A stretch of 32,964 bases of DNA from an uncultured Actinomycetes bacterium (GTDB taxonomy: Bacteria; Actinomycetota; Actinomycetes; Nanopelagicales; Nanopelagicaceae): assembly GCA_903838035.1 (NCBI GenBank), contig CAILWW010000052.1, positions 1 through 32,964 on the forward strand. Direction: 5' to 3'. The position numbers were made by a program, and so were the translations under genes. Of the stretch, positions 26,230 through 32,964 are shown in pieces. The number at the start of each line of letters is the position of its first letter. The first letter of the stretch is position 1. The notes under the pieces were generated by a model. That model was given only the letters and a program-made list of their open reading frames with translations, was not told the origin of the DNA and ran no database searches.

Positions 26230-27107
26230 TGGCACTGAGCGAGAAGTTAACCGCCGAATTATTGGCGCTAGATCTCAATCCTGAATATGTGCATTGGGTG
26301 GCAAGCGCAACCATTAAAGAAGATCTAAATGGCGGCGAAGATGTCACATCTGTGGCCACTATTCCAGCAGCACAATTATCGATTGCCGATTATCGGGCTC
26401 GCAAAGCCGGAACCGTGGCCGGATTGCATATTGCCGCGGCGGTTCTAGAAATTTGTGGAATTACTGATTATGAAATCAAAGTGTCGGAAGGCACTCATGT
26501 GGAAGCCGGGCAAGTTCTGCTTGTCGCAAAGGGAAATACTCGAGATCTGCTACTGAGTGAAAGAAGCGCCCTCAACTTCCTTGGACGCTTGAGCGGTATC
26601 GCAACGCTAACTCGTCGATGGGTTGATGAGGTAAAGGGCTATCCAGTAGCAATTAGAGATACTCGAAAGACCACACCGTTACTTCGCGAACTCGAGAAAT
26701 TTGCCGTTAGAGCAGGCGGCGGCGTGAATCACCGAATGTCGCTCTCGGATGCCGCGCTCATCAAAGATAACCATATTGTGGCCGCCGGCGGAGTCTCACA
26801 GGCATTTAAAGCGGTACGCGAGAAATATCCGAATATTGAAGTAGAAGTCGAAGTAGATCTGTTGGAACAGCTTCGCGAAGTTGTAGCTGCGGGTGCCGAT
26901 CTAGTTCTTCTCGACAATATGAATATTGAACAATGTCGTGCCGCAGTGGAGATTGTTACAGGGGCTACCAAGTTGGAGGCATCTGGTGGGCTGTCCCTTG
27001 AAAATGCTAAAGCTTATGCGGCGACCGGAGTTGATTATCTAGCGGTCGGCGCGCTAACACATTCCGCAGTTGTTCTCGATATTGGTCTCGATCTAAGGAT
27101 GGCGTAA
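26229..27107 (+). CDS. nadC: nicotinate-nucleotide pyrophosphorylase (quinolinate phosphoribosyltransferase)
   Basis: Converts quinolinate and PRPP to nicotinate mononucleotide with loss of CO2. 292 residues. The active-site basic residues lie in RDTRKTTPLLRELEKFAV and GGGVNHRMSLSDAALIKDNH; EVEVDLLEQ and VLLDNMN line the PRPP site; LEASGGLSLENAKAYAATGV is the C-terminal barrel signature. The ATG shares its first base with the nadB stop, and coaX starts at the base after its own stop. Full length, with no oddity. Confidence 0.97.
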   Translation: MALSEKLTAELLALDLNPEYVHWVASATIKEDLNGGEDVTSVATIPAAQLSIADYRARKAGTVAGLHIAAAVLEICGITDYEIKVSEGTHVEAGQVLLVAKGNTRDLLLSERSALNFLGRLSGIATLTRRWVDEVKGYPVAIRDTRKTTPLLRELEKFAVRAGGGVNHRMSLSDAALIKDNHIVAAGGVSQAFKAVREKYPNIEVEVEVDLLEQLREVVAAGADLVLLDNMNIEQCRAAVEIVTGATKLEASGGLSLENAKAYAATGVDYLAVGALTHSAVVLDIGLDLRMA

Positions 27108-27884
27108 ATGTTATTAACAATCGATATCGGCAATACAAATACCGTTCTAGGTATTTTTGATGGTGAAAAGTTGGCGAAGTCATGGCGAGTAAAGACCGAC
27201 CCTCGCGATACCTCCGATGAACTTTGGCTGCGTTATAAGTCGCTGATTGAAGGTTACGAAGTCACGGGCCTTGCCGTATGCTCAACTGTTCCAGCCTCGC
27301 TGCGCGAAGTAAGAACAATGATCTCTCAGTATTTCTCCAATACTCCGACTACTCTGGTTGAGCCCGGAATTAAAACTGGCGTTCCACTACTCGTGGATAA
27401 TCCCAAAGAGATTGGCGCCGATCGGATAGTCAACACTTTGGCGGCTCACACTCTCTACGGCGAGCACGGACCCTGCATAGTTGTCGATTTCGGAACTTCA
27501 ACAAATCTCGACGTTGTATCACCAAAGGGAGAATTTCTCGGTGGCGCCCTCGCCCCCGGAATTGAAATCTCAGTCGAAGCACTTGCAGCGAGAGCGGCTC
27601 AACTTCGCAAAGTTGAACTAGTCGTACCAAAGAACATCATCGGTAAGAACACCGTGGAAGCGCTCCAATCGGGAACTATTTATGGATTTGCTGGCCAAGT
27701 CGATGGCTTAGTTCTGCGCATCATTGACGAACTAGAAATTCAATATCCTGATGCCGGCCCAGTGACGGTAATTGCTACTGGGGGATTAGCTCCACTCGTG
27801 ATGGGGATTGCCGAAAATATCGATTTTCATGAGCCAGATTTAACGCTGATTGGACTTCGACTAGTTCATGAGCGCAATCACTAA
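27108..27884 (+). CDS. coaX: type III pantothenate kinase
   Basis: Phosphorylates pantothenate in the first step of CoA synthesis; the type III family has no feedback inhibition by CoA. An ASKHA-fold protein of 258 residues: phosphate-1 motif [25 protein letters not shown], phosphate-2 motif [25 protein letters not shown], and the adenosine motif [11 protein letters not shown]. The segment [18 protein letters not shown] is also conserved. It follows nadC without a gap and shares the panC neighbourhood, so pantothenate synthesis and use are encoded together. lysS begins 20 bases later. Confidence 0.95.
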   Translation: MLLTIDIGNTNTVLGIFDGEKLAKSWRVKTDPRDTSDELWLRYKSLIEGYEVTGLAVCSTVPASLREVRTMISQYFSNTPTTLVEPGIKTGVPLLVDNPKEIGADRIVNTLAAHTLYGEHGPCIVVDFGTSTNLDVVSPKGEFLGGALAPGIEISVEALAARAAQLRKVELVVPKNIIGKNTVEALQSGTIYGFAGQVDGLVLRIIDELEIQYPDAGPVTVIATGGLAPLVMGIAENIDFHEPDLTLIGLRLVHERNH

Positions 27885-27904
27885 ACGGTAGACTTCCCAC
27901 TCTT

Positions 27905-29416
27905 ATGAGCGAGAATAATTCAGTTACCGCGCCGGCCGAAGACGATCTACCCGAACAACTTCGAATTCGTCGTGAAAAGCGAGCTGCAATTATTGCCAAG
28001 GGCCAAGAGCCATACCCAGTCTCGGTTCCTCGCACCGCATCACTCAAAGCAATCCGCGAAGAACATGCCGGTCTTGAAACGGATACCGCCACTGGGATTA
28101 TTGAAAGTGTCGCAGGTCGAGTTATCTTCAAGCGCGATACCGGCAAACTCTGCTTTGCCACTTTACGCGAAGGTGATGGCACCGAACTTCAAGCAATGCT
28201 CTCACTCGACAAGGTCGGTCAAGATGCACTCGATGCTTGGAAGAGCGAGATTGATTTAGGTGACTTGGTCAGCGTTACTGGTGAAGTAATCACATCAAAG
28301 CGCGGTGAACTTTCGATTCTGGCCAACTCATTTAATATTGCGGCAAAATCACTTCGACCATTACCGGTCGAACATAAGCCGCTCTCGGAAGAGACGCGCG
28401 TTCGGATGCGATATGTGGATCTCATCGTTCGACCTGAAGCCAGAACAACTGCGCGACTTCGCCCAGCTGTGATGCGTTCACTTCGTGAAACCTTCAATGC
28501 CCGCGAGTTCATCGAAGTCGAGACACCAATGCTCCAGGTCATGCACGGTGGCGCGACGGCTCGTCCATTTAAAACCTTAAGTAATGCCTACGATATGGAA
28601 CTCTTCCTGCGTATTGCGCCAGAGCTCTTCCTAAAGCGTTGCGTTGTTGGTGGCCTCGAGCGCGTCTTTGAAATTAACCGAAACTTCCGAAATGAAGGCG
28701 CTGACTCAAGTCACTCGCCCGAATTTGCAATGATTGAGAGCTATGAGGCATATGGAGATTGGAACTCCATTGCCGAACTCACTCGCACGCTAGTTCAAAA
28801 TGCAGCGATGGCGGTTTCGGGAAGCCATGTTGTTACACATCACGATGGTCGCCAGCTCGACCTTGGTGGAACTTGGCGGGAAGCAAATCTTTATGACCTA
28901 ATCTCTGAAGGTGTTGGCACCGAAGTAACGCCACAAACTTCTTATGAGAGTCTCAAAGAGATGGCGATAAAGCTCGGCATGAAGGTGGATCCAAAGTGGA
29001 TTACCGGAAAGCTGGCGGAAGAGATTTTTGAACATACCTCTGCCGATCAACTCGCTGGTCCGATTTTTGTTAAGGGATATCCAGTCGATACTTCTCCACT
29101 TGTTCGAGAGCATCGAACTATTCCTGGAATTGTTGAGAAGTGGGATTTGTATGTCGAGGGATTTGAACTCGCCACTGGATACTCAGAACTCATTGATCCG
29201 GTAATTCAACGCGAACGTCTGACCGAACAATCATTGCTGGCTGCCAAGGGCGACCTAGAGGCAATGCAACTCGATGAAGATTTCTTGCGCGCCATGGAAT
29301 ATGCCATGCCACCAATGGGTGGAATGGGAATGGGTGTTGATCGCTTGTTAATGGCTCTGACCGGTCTTGGCATTCGCGAAACTATTCTCTTCCCACTGGT
29401 TAAGCCAGAGGAATAA
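27905..29416 (+). CDS. lysS: lysyl-tRNA synthetase, class II
   Basis: Charges tRNA-Lys. 503 residues: an N-terminal OB-fold anticodon-binding domain (about 60-170), then the class II catalytic core with motif 1 around [12 protein letters not shown], motif 2 [11 protein letters not shown] and motif 3 [34 protein letters not shown] is typical of LysRS. TAGACT (27889-27894) lies 10 bases before the ATG and could give a leader of only a few bases; no SD is visible. Besides translation, its product could feed the LysX-like synthase encoded at 6919-8592, which lacks its own LysRS domain. Confidence 0.98.
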   Translation: MSENNSVTAPAEDDLPEQLRIRREKRAAIIAKGQEPYPVSVPRTASLKAIREEHAGLETDTATGIIESVAGRVIFKRDTGKLCFATLREGDGTELQAMLSLDKVGQDALDAWKSEIDLGDLVSVTGEVITSKRGELSILANSFNIAAKSLRPLPVEHKPLSEETRVRMRYVDLIVRPEARTTARLRPAVMRSLRETFNAREFIEVETPMLQVMHGGATARPFKTLSNAYDMELFLRIAPELFLKRCVVGGLERVFEINRNFRNEGADSSHSPEFAMIESYEAYGDWNSIAELTRTLVQNAAMAVSGSHVVTHHDGRQLDLGGTWREANLYDLISEGVGTEVTPQTSYESLKEMAIKLGMKVDPKWITGKLAEEIFEHTSADQLAGPIFVKGYPVDTSPLVREHRTIPGIVEKWDLYVEGFELATGYSELIDPVIQRERLTEQSLLAAKGDLEAMQLDEDFLRAMEYAMPPMGGMGMGVDRLLMALTGLGIRETILFPLVKPEE

Positions 29417-29424
29417 GCCGTTTA

Positions 29425-29925
29425 ATGTCTATTGAAATCCGTGCCGCACGCACCAGCGATGTAAAACAAATCCGCGAGCTTATTGATACTTACGCGGTTC
29501 CTGGCCGCATGCTTGGAAAAGAGACCGTAACTCTTTTTGAAAGCGTCCAAGAATTTACCGTTGCCGTTGAAGGCGATCTCGTCGTAGGTTGCGGAGCTCT
29601 TCACGTGCTTTGGGAAGATCTGGCTGAAGTCCGCACTGTTGCGGTCTCGCCGAATTTCCAGCGCCAAGGAATTGGCCACAAGATTTTGGATGCAATCGTT
29701 GAACGGGCAATGAGCGTTGGCGTAAAACGAATCTTCTGCCTCACCTTTGAAACCGAGTTTTTCGGCTCGCATGGCTTTGAAGTAATCGAAGGCACCCCAG
29801 TCAGCCACGAGGTCTATGGCGAACTCCTTCGCTCCTATGATCAAGGAGTCGCCGAATTCCTCGACCTTGAGAGCGTGAAGCCAAATACCCTTGGCAATAC
29901 CCGAATGCTCAAGATTCTCGCCTAA
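29425..29925 (+). CDS. GNAT amino-acid N-acetyltransferase, ArgA-like
   Basis: A 166-residue acetyltransferase. The acetyl-CoA-binding motif is VRTVAVSPNFQRQGIGHKIL (Q/RxxGxG as QRQGIG), after the strand GALHVLWEDLAEV. The sequence resembles the stand-alone GNAT acetylglutamate synthases described in Actinobacteria (ArgA of the Rv2747 type), which make N-acetylglutamate for arginine synthesis; IRAARTSDVKQIRELID and FCLTFETEFFGSHGF fit that group. Acetylation of another substrate cannot be excluded. It starts eight bases after lysS with a distant AGAGGA as the only SD candidate. In Mycobacterium the slot between lysS and clpC holds lsr2; here this gene occupies it. Confidence 0.85.
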   Translation: MSIEIRAARTSDVKQIRELIDTYAVPGRMLGKETVTLFESVQEFTVAVEGDLVVGCGALHVLWEDLAEVRTVAVSPNFQRQGIGHKILDAIVERAMSVGVKRIFCLTFETEFFGSHGFEVIEGTPVSHEVYGELLRSYDQGVAEFLDLESVKPNTLGNTRMLKILA

Positions 29926-29940
29926 TTCGGGCATAAATAG

Positions 29941-29956
29941 CCCCTGGGCGGGGTTT
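29941..29956 (+). terminator. weak hairpin after the acetyltransferase gene
   Basis: CCCC (29941-29944), loop TGGGC, then GGGG (29950-29953) and TTT form a short GC hairpin with a poor U-tract, so termination may be partial. A second small hairpin, GGGC-ATAAATA-GCCC (29929-29943), overlaps it and could compete. Confidence 0.35.
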
Positions 29957-29977
29957 ACTGAAAGTAATCTCAAGCAG

Positions 29978-29991
29978 CGGGCACCTGCCCG
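29978..29991. repeat. inverted repeat in the clpC upstream region
   Basis: CGGGCA-CC-TGCCCG is a perfect 6-bp inverted repeat with a two-base centre. The tight centre suits a dimeric DNA-binding protein better than an RNA hairpin. It lies about 80 bases before clpC. It does not match the ClgR or HspR consensus that I remember. Confidence 0.4.
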
Positions 29992-30009
29992 TAAGCAATA
30001 GGCTTGGCG

Positions 30010-30054
30010 ATACAAGTCCAAGCAATACAAGTCCAAGAAATACCAGTCCAACCA
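30010..30054 (+). repeat. three 15-bp tandem repeats before clpC
   Basis: Three head-to-tail units: ATACAAGTCCAAGCA, ATACAAGTCCAAGAA and ATACCAGTCCAACCA. The first two differ at one base; the third has three changes from the first unit. They end 16 bases before the clpC ATG, next to GGAGG. GCTTGG at 30002-30007 can pair with CCAAGC at 30018-30023. They are probably in the promoter or leader of clpC. No tandem array of this kind was noticed elsewhere in the window. Confidence 0.75.
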
Positions 30055-30070
30055 CCCTGGAGGTAGCTAG

Positions 30071-32575
30071 ATGTTCGAGCGCTTTACCGATCGAGCCCGC
30101 CGCGTAGTGGTCCTTGCCCAAGAAGAGGCACGGATGCTCAACCACAACTACATCGGCACCGAGCACATTCTCCTTGGCCTGATTCACGAGGGCGAAGGCG
30201 TTGCCGCAAAGGCGCTGGAGGCACTGAACATCTCACTCGAGGCTGTGCGCTCGCAGGTAGAGGAGATTATTGGTCAAGGCCAACAAGCTCCATCAGGACA
30301 TATTCCATTTACACCTCGCGCAAAGAAAGTTCTCGAGCTCTCACTTCGCGAAGCGCTACAACTTGGCCACAACTACATCGGCACTGAACATATTCTGCTT
30401 GGTTTAATTCGCGAAGGTGAAGGCGTTGCCGCTCAAGTTCTCGTAAAACTTGGCGCAGATCTGCCACGCGTTCGCAATCAAGTTATTCAACTGCTCTCTG
30501 GCTACCAAGGCAAAGAGGCTGCTACATCTGGCGGCCCAGCCGAAGGAACTCCATCTACTTCACTTGTTCTCGATCAATTTGGTCGCAACCTCACCCAAGC
30601 AGCGCGCGAAGGAAAACTTGATCCAGTTATTGGCCGCGATAAAGAGATTGAACGCGTTATGCAAGTTCTCTCACGTCGCACCAAGAACAACCCAGTTCTC
30701 ATTGGTGAGCCTGGTGTAGGTAAGACTGCAATCGTTGAAGGTCTTGCACAATCAATTATTAAAGGCGATGTACCAGAGACTCTGAAAGATAAGCAGGTCT
30801 ACGCACTTGATCTTGGCGCACTTGTCGCCGGTTCGCGTTATCGCGGAGATTTTGAAGAGCGCCTAAAGAAGGTGCTCAAAGAGATCCGCACCCGCGGGGA
30901 TATCGTTCTCTTCATCGATGAGATTCATACCCTCGTTGGAGCTGGTGCAGCAGAAGGCGCAATAGATGCGGCAAGCATCTTAAAGCCAATGTTGGCACGC
31001 GGTGAACTCCAGACAATCGGTGCAACTACCCTAGATGAATATCGCAAGCACCTCGAGAAGGACGCTGCGCTCGAGCGTCGTTTCCAACCTATTCAAGTCG
31101 CTGAGCCAACAGTTGCTCACACTATTGAAATTCTTAAGGGTCTTCGCGATCGCTACGAATCACATCACAAGGTTTCCATCTCTGACGACGCCCTCGTTGC
31201 AGCTGCGACTTTGGCAGATCGCTATATCTCAGATCGCTTCCTTCCAGATAAGGCGATTGACCTTATTGATGAGGCTGGATCACGTCTTCGCATTCGTCGC
31301 ATGACCGCTCCACCAGAGCTTCGTGCCTATGACGAGAAGATTGCTAACGCTCGCAAAGAGAAGGAATCAGCTATTGATTCCCAAGACTTTGAGCGCGCGG
31401 CAGCACTTCGCGATAACGAGAAGAACTTAATTGCGGAGAAGGCGGAGAAGGAGAAGGCCTGGAAGGCTGGCGACCTCGATGTCGTTGCTGAGGTTAATGA
31501 AGAACTCATTGCCGAAGTTCTTTCGACTGCAACTGGAATTCCAGTATTCAAACTTACCGAGCAGGAGACTGCACGTCTGCTTCGCATGGAAGATGAATTG
31601 CATCGCCGTGTTATCGGTCAAGACCAAGCAATTAAGGCTTTGTCGCAAGCAATTCGTCGTACTCGCGCCGGTCTTAAAGATCCTCGCCGTCCTGGTGGCT
31701 CCTTTATCTTCGCCGGTCCTTCCGGTGTTGGTAAGACCGAGCTCTCGCGCACACTTGCACAATTCCTCTTTGGTGATTCTGATGCACTTATCCAATTGGA
31801 TATGTCGGAATACTCCGAGAAGCACACCGCCTCACGACTCTTCGGCGCCCCTCCAGGCTTCGTTGGTTATGACGAGGGTGGACAGCTCACCGAGAAGGTA
31901 CGCCGCAAGCCATTCTCTGTCGTTCTCTTTGATGAGGTCGAGAAGGCTCACCCAGATATCTTCAACTCACTTCTACAAGTTCTAGAAGATGGACGCCTCA
32001 CCGATTCCCAAGGTCGAGTCGTCGATTTCAAGAACACCATCATCATCATGACCACCAACCTCGGTACTCGCGATATCTCAAAGACACTCGGACTTGGTTT
32101 CCACAACTCCGATGATGTCCTTGGAAATTACGAGCGCATGAAGGCCAAGGTCAGCGATGAACTCAAGACCCACTTCCGTCCGGAATTCCTGAACCGTATC
32201 GATGACATCATCGTCTTCCATCAACTATCAGAGGCCGAGATTGTTCAAATCGTTGACCTCATGATTGTGAACTTGGATGAGCGACTACGCGCGCGCGATA
32301 TGGGTATCGAACTCACTACTGCGGCTAAGGCACTGCTTGCAAAGCGTGGATACGACCCACTTCTCGGAGCGCGCCCACTTCGTCGTTGCATTCAACGCGA
32401 AATTGAGGATGTACTCTCAGAGAAGATTCTCTTCGGCGATATCAAGGCGGGCGAGATTGCCCTTGTTGATGTGAAGGATGTAGATGGCAAGGAAGAATTC
32501 ACATTCACAAGTACACCAAAGTCATCACTTCCAGATTCACCGGAAGATCTAGCGGAAGCGCCAACAGCTAACTAA
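30071..32575 (+). CDS. clpC: ClpC, Hsp100 AAA+ unfoldase of the Clp protease
   Basis: The ATPase partner of ClpP, unfolding substrates for degradation; essential in several Actinobacteria. 834 residues: two Clp_N repeats (about 1-145, with [13 protein letters not shown] occurring twice), AAA-1 with Walker A GEPGVGKT (212-219), a middle domain including a UVR motif (about 420-455, [17 protein letters not shown]), and AAA-2 with Walker A GPSGVGKT (549-556) and [13 protein letters not shown]. The start is marked by GGAGG seven bases upstream. The 145-base upstream region carries an inverted repeat and three tandem repeats, the most elaborate control region in the window. A likely terminator hairpin lies beyond the stop, inside the opposing mutY. 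Confidence 0.98.
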   Translation: MFERFTDRARRVVVLAQEEARMLNHNYIGTEHILLGLIHEGEGVAAKALEALNISLEAVRSQVEEIIGQGQQAPSGHIPFTPRAKKVLELSLREALQLGHNYIGTEHILLGLIREGEGVAAQVLVKLGADLPRVRNQVIQLLSGYQGKEAATSGGPAEGTPSTSLVLDQFGRNLTQAAREGKLDPVIGRDKEIERVMQVLSRRTKNNPVLIGEPGVGKTAIVEGLAQSIIKGDVPETLKDKQVYALDLGALVAGSRYRGDFEERLKKVLKEIRTRGDIVLFIDEIHTLVGAGAAEGAIDAASILKPMLARGELQTIGATTLDEYRKHLEKDAALERRFQPIQVAEPTVAHTIEILKGLRDRYESHHKVSISDDALVAAATLADRYISDRFLPDKAIDLIDEAGSRLRIRRMTAPPELRAYDEKIANARKEKESAIDSQDFERAAALRDNEKNLIAEKAEKEKAWKAGDLDVVAEVNEELIAEVLSTATGIPVFKLTEQETARLLRMEDELHRRVIGQDQAIKALSQAIRRTRAGLKDPRRPGGSFIFAGPSGVGKTELSRTLAQFLFGDSDALIQLDMSEYSEKHTASRLFGAPPGFVGYDEGGQLTEKVRRKPFSVVLFDEVEKAHPDIFNSLLQVLEDGRLTDSQGRVVDFKNTIIIMTTNLGTRDISKTLGLGFHNSDDVLGNYERMKAKVSDELKTHFRPEFLNRIDDIIVFHQLSEAEIVQIVDLMIVNLDERLRARDMGIELTTAAKALLAKRGYDPLLGARPLRRCIQREIEDVLSEKILFGDIKAGEIALVDVKDVDGKEEFTFTSTPKSSLPDSPEDLAEAPTAN

Positions 32576-32964
32576 CTAGCTAATTTAAAGCTCTTGCCGG
32601 TGGCCTCAATCAGGCCATCGGCAATTAGCGTTTTTAGGGCCATTTCTAATTGGGATTCATGAGGCCAACTCTTCATAAGTAGCGTTTTAGTCGCGCGATC
32701 TCGCTCTTTGAGCACTTTCATCACAACGCCGCGGCATTGCCGATCGCTGCCCTCAAATTTAGCTTGCCGCTTAATCTCCATCTCGGGATAGCCGGCGGCT
32801 CTCCACGCACAATCTTTAGCCAGAAAACATTGATCGCATTTAGGCGAGCGCGACGTACAGATGAGCGCGCCAAATTCCATAGTCGCAGCGGCCCAAGTAT
32901 CACCTCGAAGCGAAGGTATGAGTTCGGAGCGAAGCTTCTTTTCAACGAGGGATGGCGAATTGGA
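32572..32964 (-). CDS. mutY: A/G-specific adenine glycosylase, C-terminal part (5' end off window)
   Basis: The C-terminal 130 or so residues of MutY, the base-excision enzyme that removes adenine mispaired with 8-oxoguanine. The frame is open from the window edge (32964) through the ATG at 32880 given by the ORF track, so the track start is internal. GDTWAAATMEFGALICTSRSPKCDQC matches the end of the HhH-GPD domain. The iron-sulfur cluster motif C-x6-C-x2-C-x5-C is complete (CTSRSPKCDQCFLAKDC). The tail after it is short, with no NUDIX-like 8-oxoG-recognition domain; its end ([21 protein letters not shown]) looks like a small winged-helix segment. It is convergent with clpC, overlapping by four bases. 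The catalytic residues lie outside the window. Confidence 0.85.
   Translation of the reverse strand, partial: SNSPSLVEKKLRSELIPSLRGDTWAAATMEFGALICTSRSPKCDQCFLAKDCAWRAAGYPEMEIKRQAKFEGSDRQCRGVVMKVLKERDRATKTLLMKSWPHESQLEMALKTLIADGLIEATGKSFKLAS
32594..32635 (+). terminator. likely clpC terminator inside mutY
   Basis: TTGCCGGTGGCCT (32594-32606), loop CAATC, and AGGCCATCGGCAA (32612-32624) form a 13-bp stem including one G-U wobble. Six bases later comes TTTTT (32631-32635). The U-tract is slightly displaced, but the stem is the strongest seen near the clpC end. It lies within the coding part of mutY on the other strand. Confidence 0.55.

Noticed and set aside
27478-27560. Changed phosphate-binding motif in CoaX (GTSTNLD instead of GTATTFD)
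   Set aside because: Actinobacterial type III kinases vary at these positions (mycobacterial CoaX reads GTSICVD as I remember); not evidence of inactivity.
29422-30051. Minus-strand 209-residue ORF over the acetyltransferase gene and clpC upstream region
   Set aside because: Its N-terminus (YFLDLYCLDLYRQ) is just the translated tandem repeats, and the rest mirrors the GNAT coding frame. No ribosome-binding site or family likeness.
30010-30054. CRISPR array
   Set aside because: The three repeats are contiguous with no spacers, only 15 bp long, and no cas gene is nearby.

Overview
The window looks like chromosome from a small-genome actinobacterium of moderate GC, most like the freshwater acI group (Nanopelagicales, for example Planktophila-like). 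This is inferred from four things: the Actinobacteria-specific gene set (GuaB1-type IMPDH-like protein, LysX-like synthase, RipA-like NlpC/P60 protein, ClpC); a right half whose gene order (dacB, tilS, hpt, ftsH, folE-P-B-K, panC, coaX, lysS, clpC, mutY) matches the one I remember for Mycobacterium; very tight packing, with TAATG and ATGA overlaps almost everywhere; and base composition far below mycobacteria or streptomycetes. No rRNA, tRNA, CRISPR array, phage or insertion sequence is visible.

Layout. 1-300: small membrane protein and a bidirectional terminator. 305-4300 (minus): aa3-type cytochrome c oxidase operon, led by a membrane-anchored cupredoxin-like protein, then ctaC, ctaD, ctaE. 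4362-5457 (plus, divergent): a possible 22-codon leaderless ORF, ctaG and a small membrane protein. 5458-6888 (minus): guaB1-type CBS-domain GMP reductase/IMPDH-like gene. 6919-10411 (minus): three overlapping genes for a Tat-exported polysaccharide deacetylase-like protein, a secreted YVTN beta-propeller and a LysX/MprF-like membrane synthase. 10449-12936: TPR protein, convergent TrmH-type rRNA/tRNA methylase, EamA transporter. 12944-17974: PBP4-type carboxypeptidase, haem O synthase ctaB, an ABC transporter pair and an NlpC/P60 hydrolase. 17987-29416: tilS, hpt, ftsH, the folate genes folE-folP-folB-folK, panC-nadB-nadC-coaX for CoA and NAD, and lysS. 29425-32964: GNAT acetyltransferase, clpC behind a repeat-containing leader, and a convergent mutY running off the window.

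The genes mostly serve core functions: respiration (oxidase, its assembly factor CtaG, haem farnesylation by CtaB), envelope remodelling, tRNA and purine metabolism, proteolysis (FtsH, ClpC) and cofactor synthesis. The most notable signals are (1) a recurring TANNNT-N6-ATG/GTG arrangement at independently transcribed genes, which predicts leaderless mRNAs; (2) an unlisted 22-codon ORF of that type abutting ctaG; (3) an oxidase with a cupredoxin-like partner that keeps a CuA-like Cys pair but not the histidine, plus a subunit I with two extra N-terminal membrane helices; (4) three 15-bp tandem repeats in front of clpC, and a likely clpC terminator buried inside mutY. I found no clearly new defence or mobile system.
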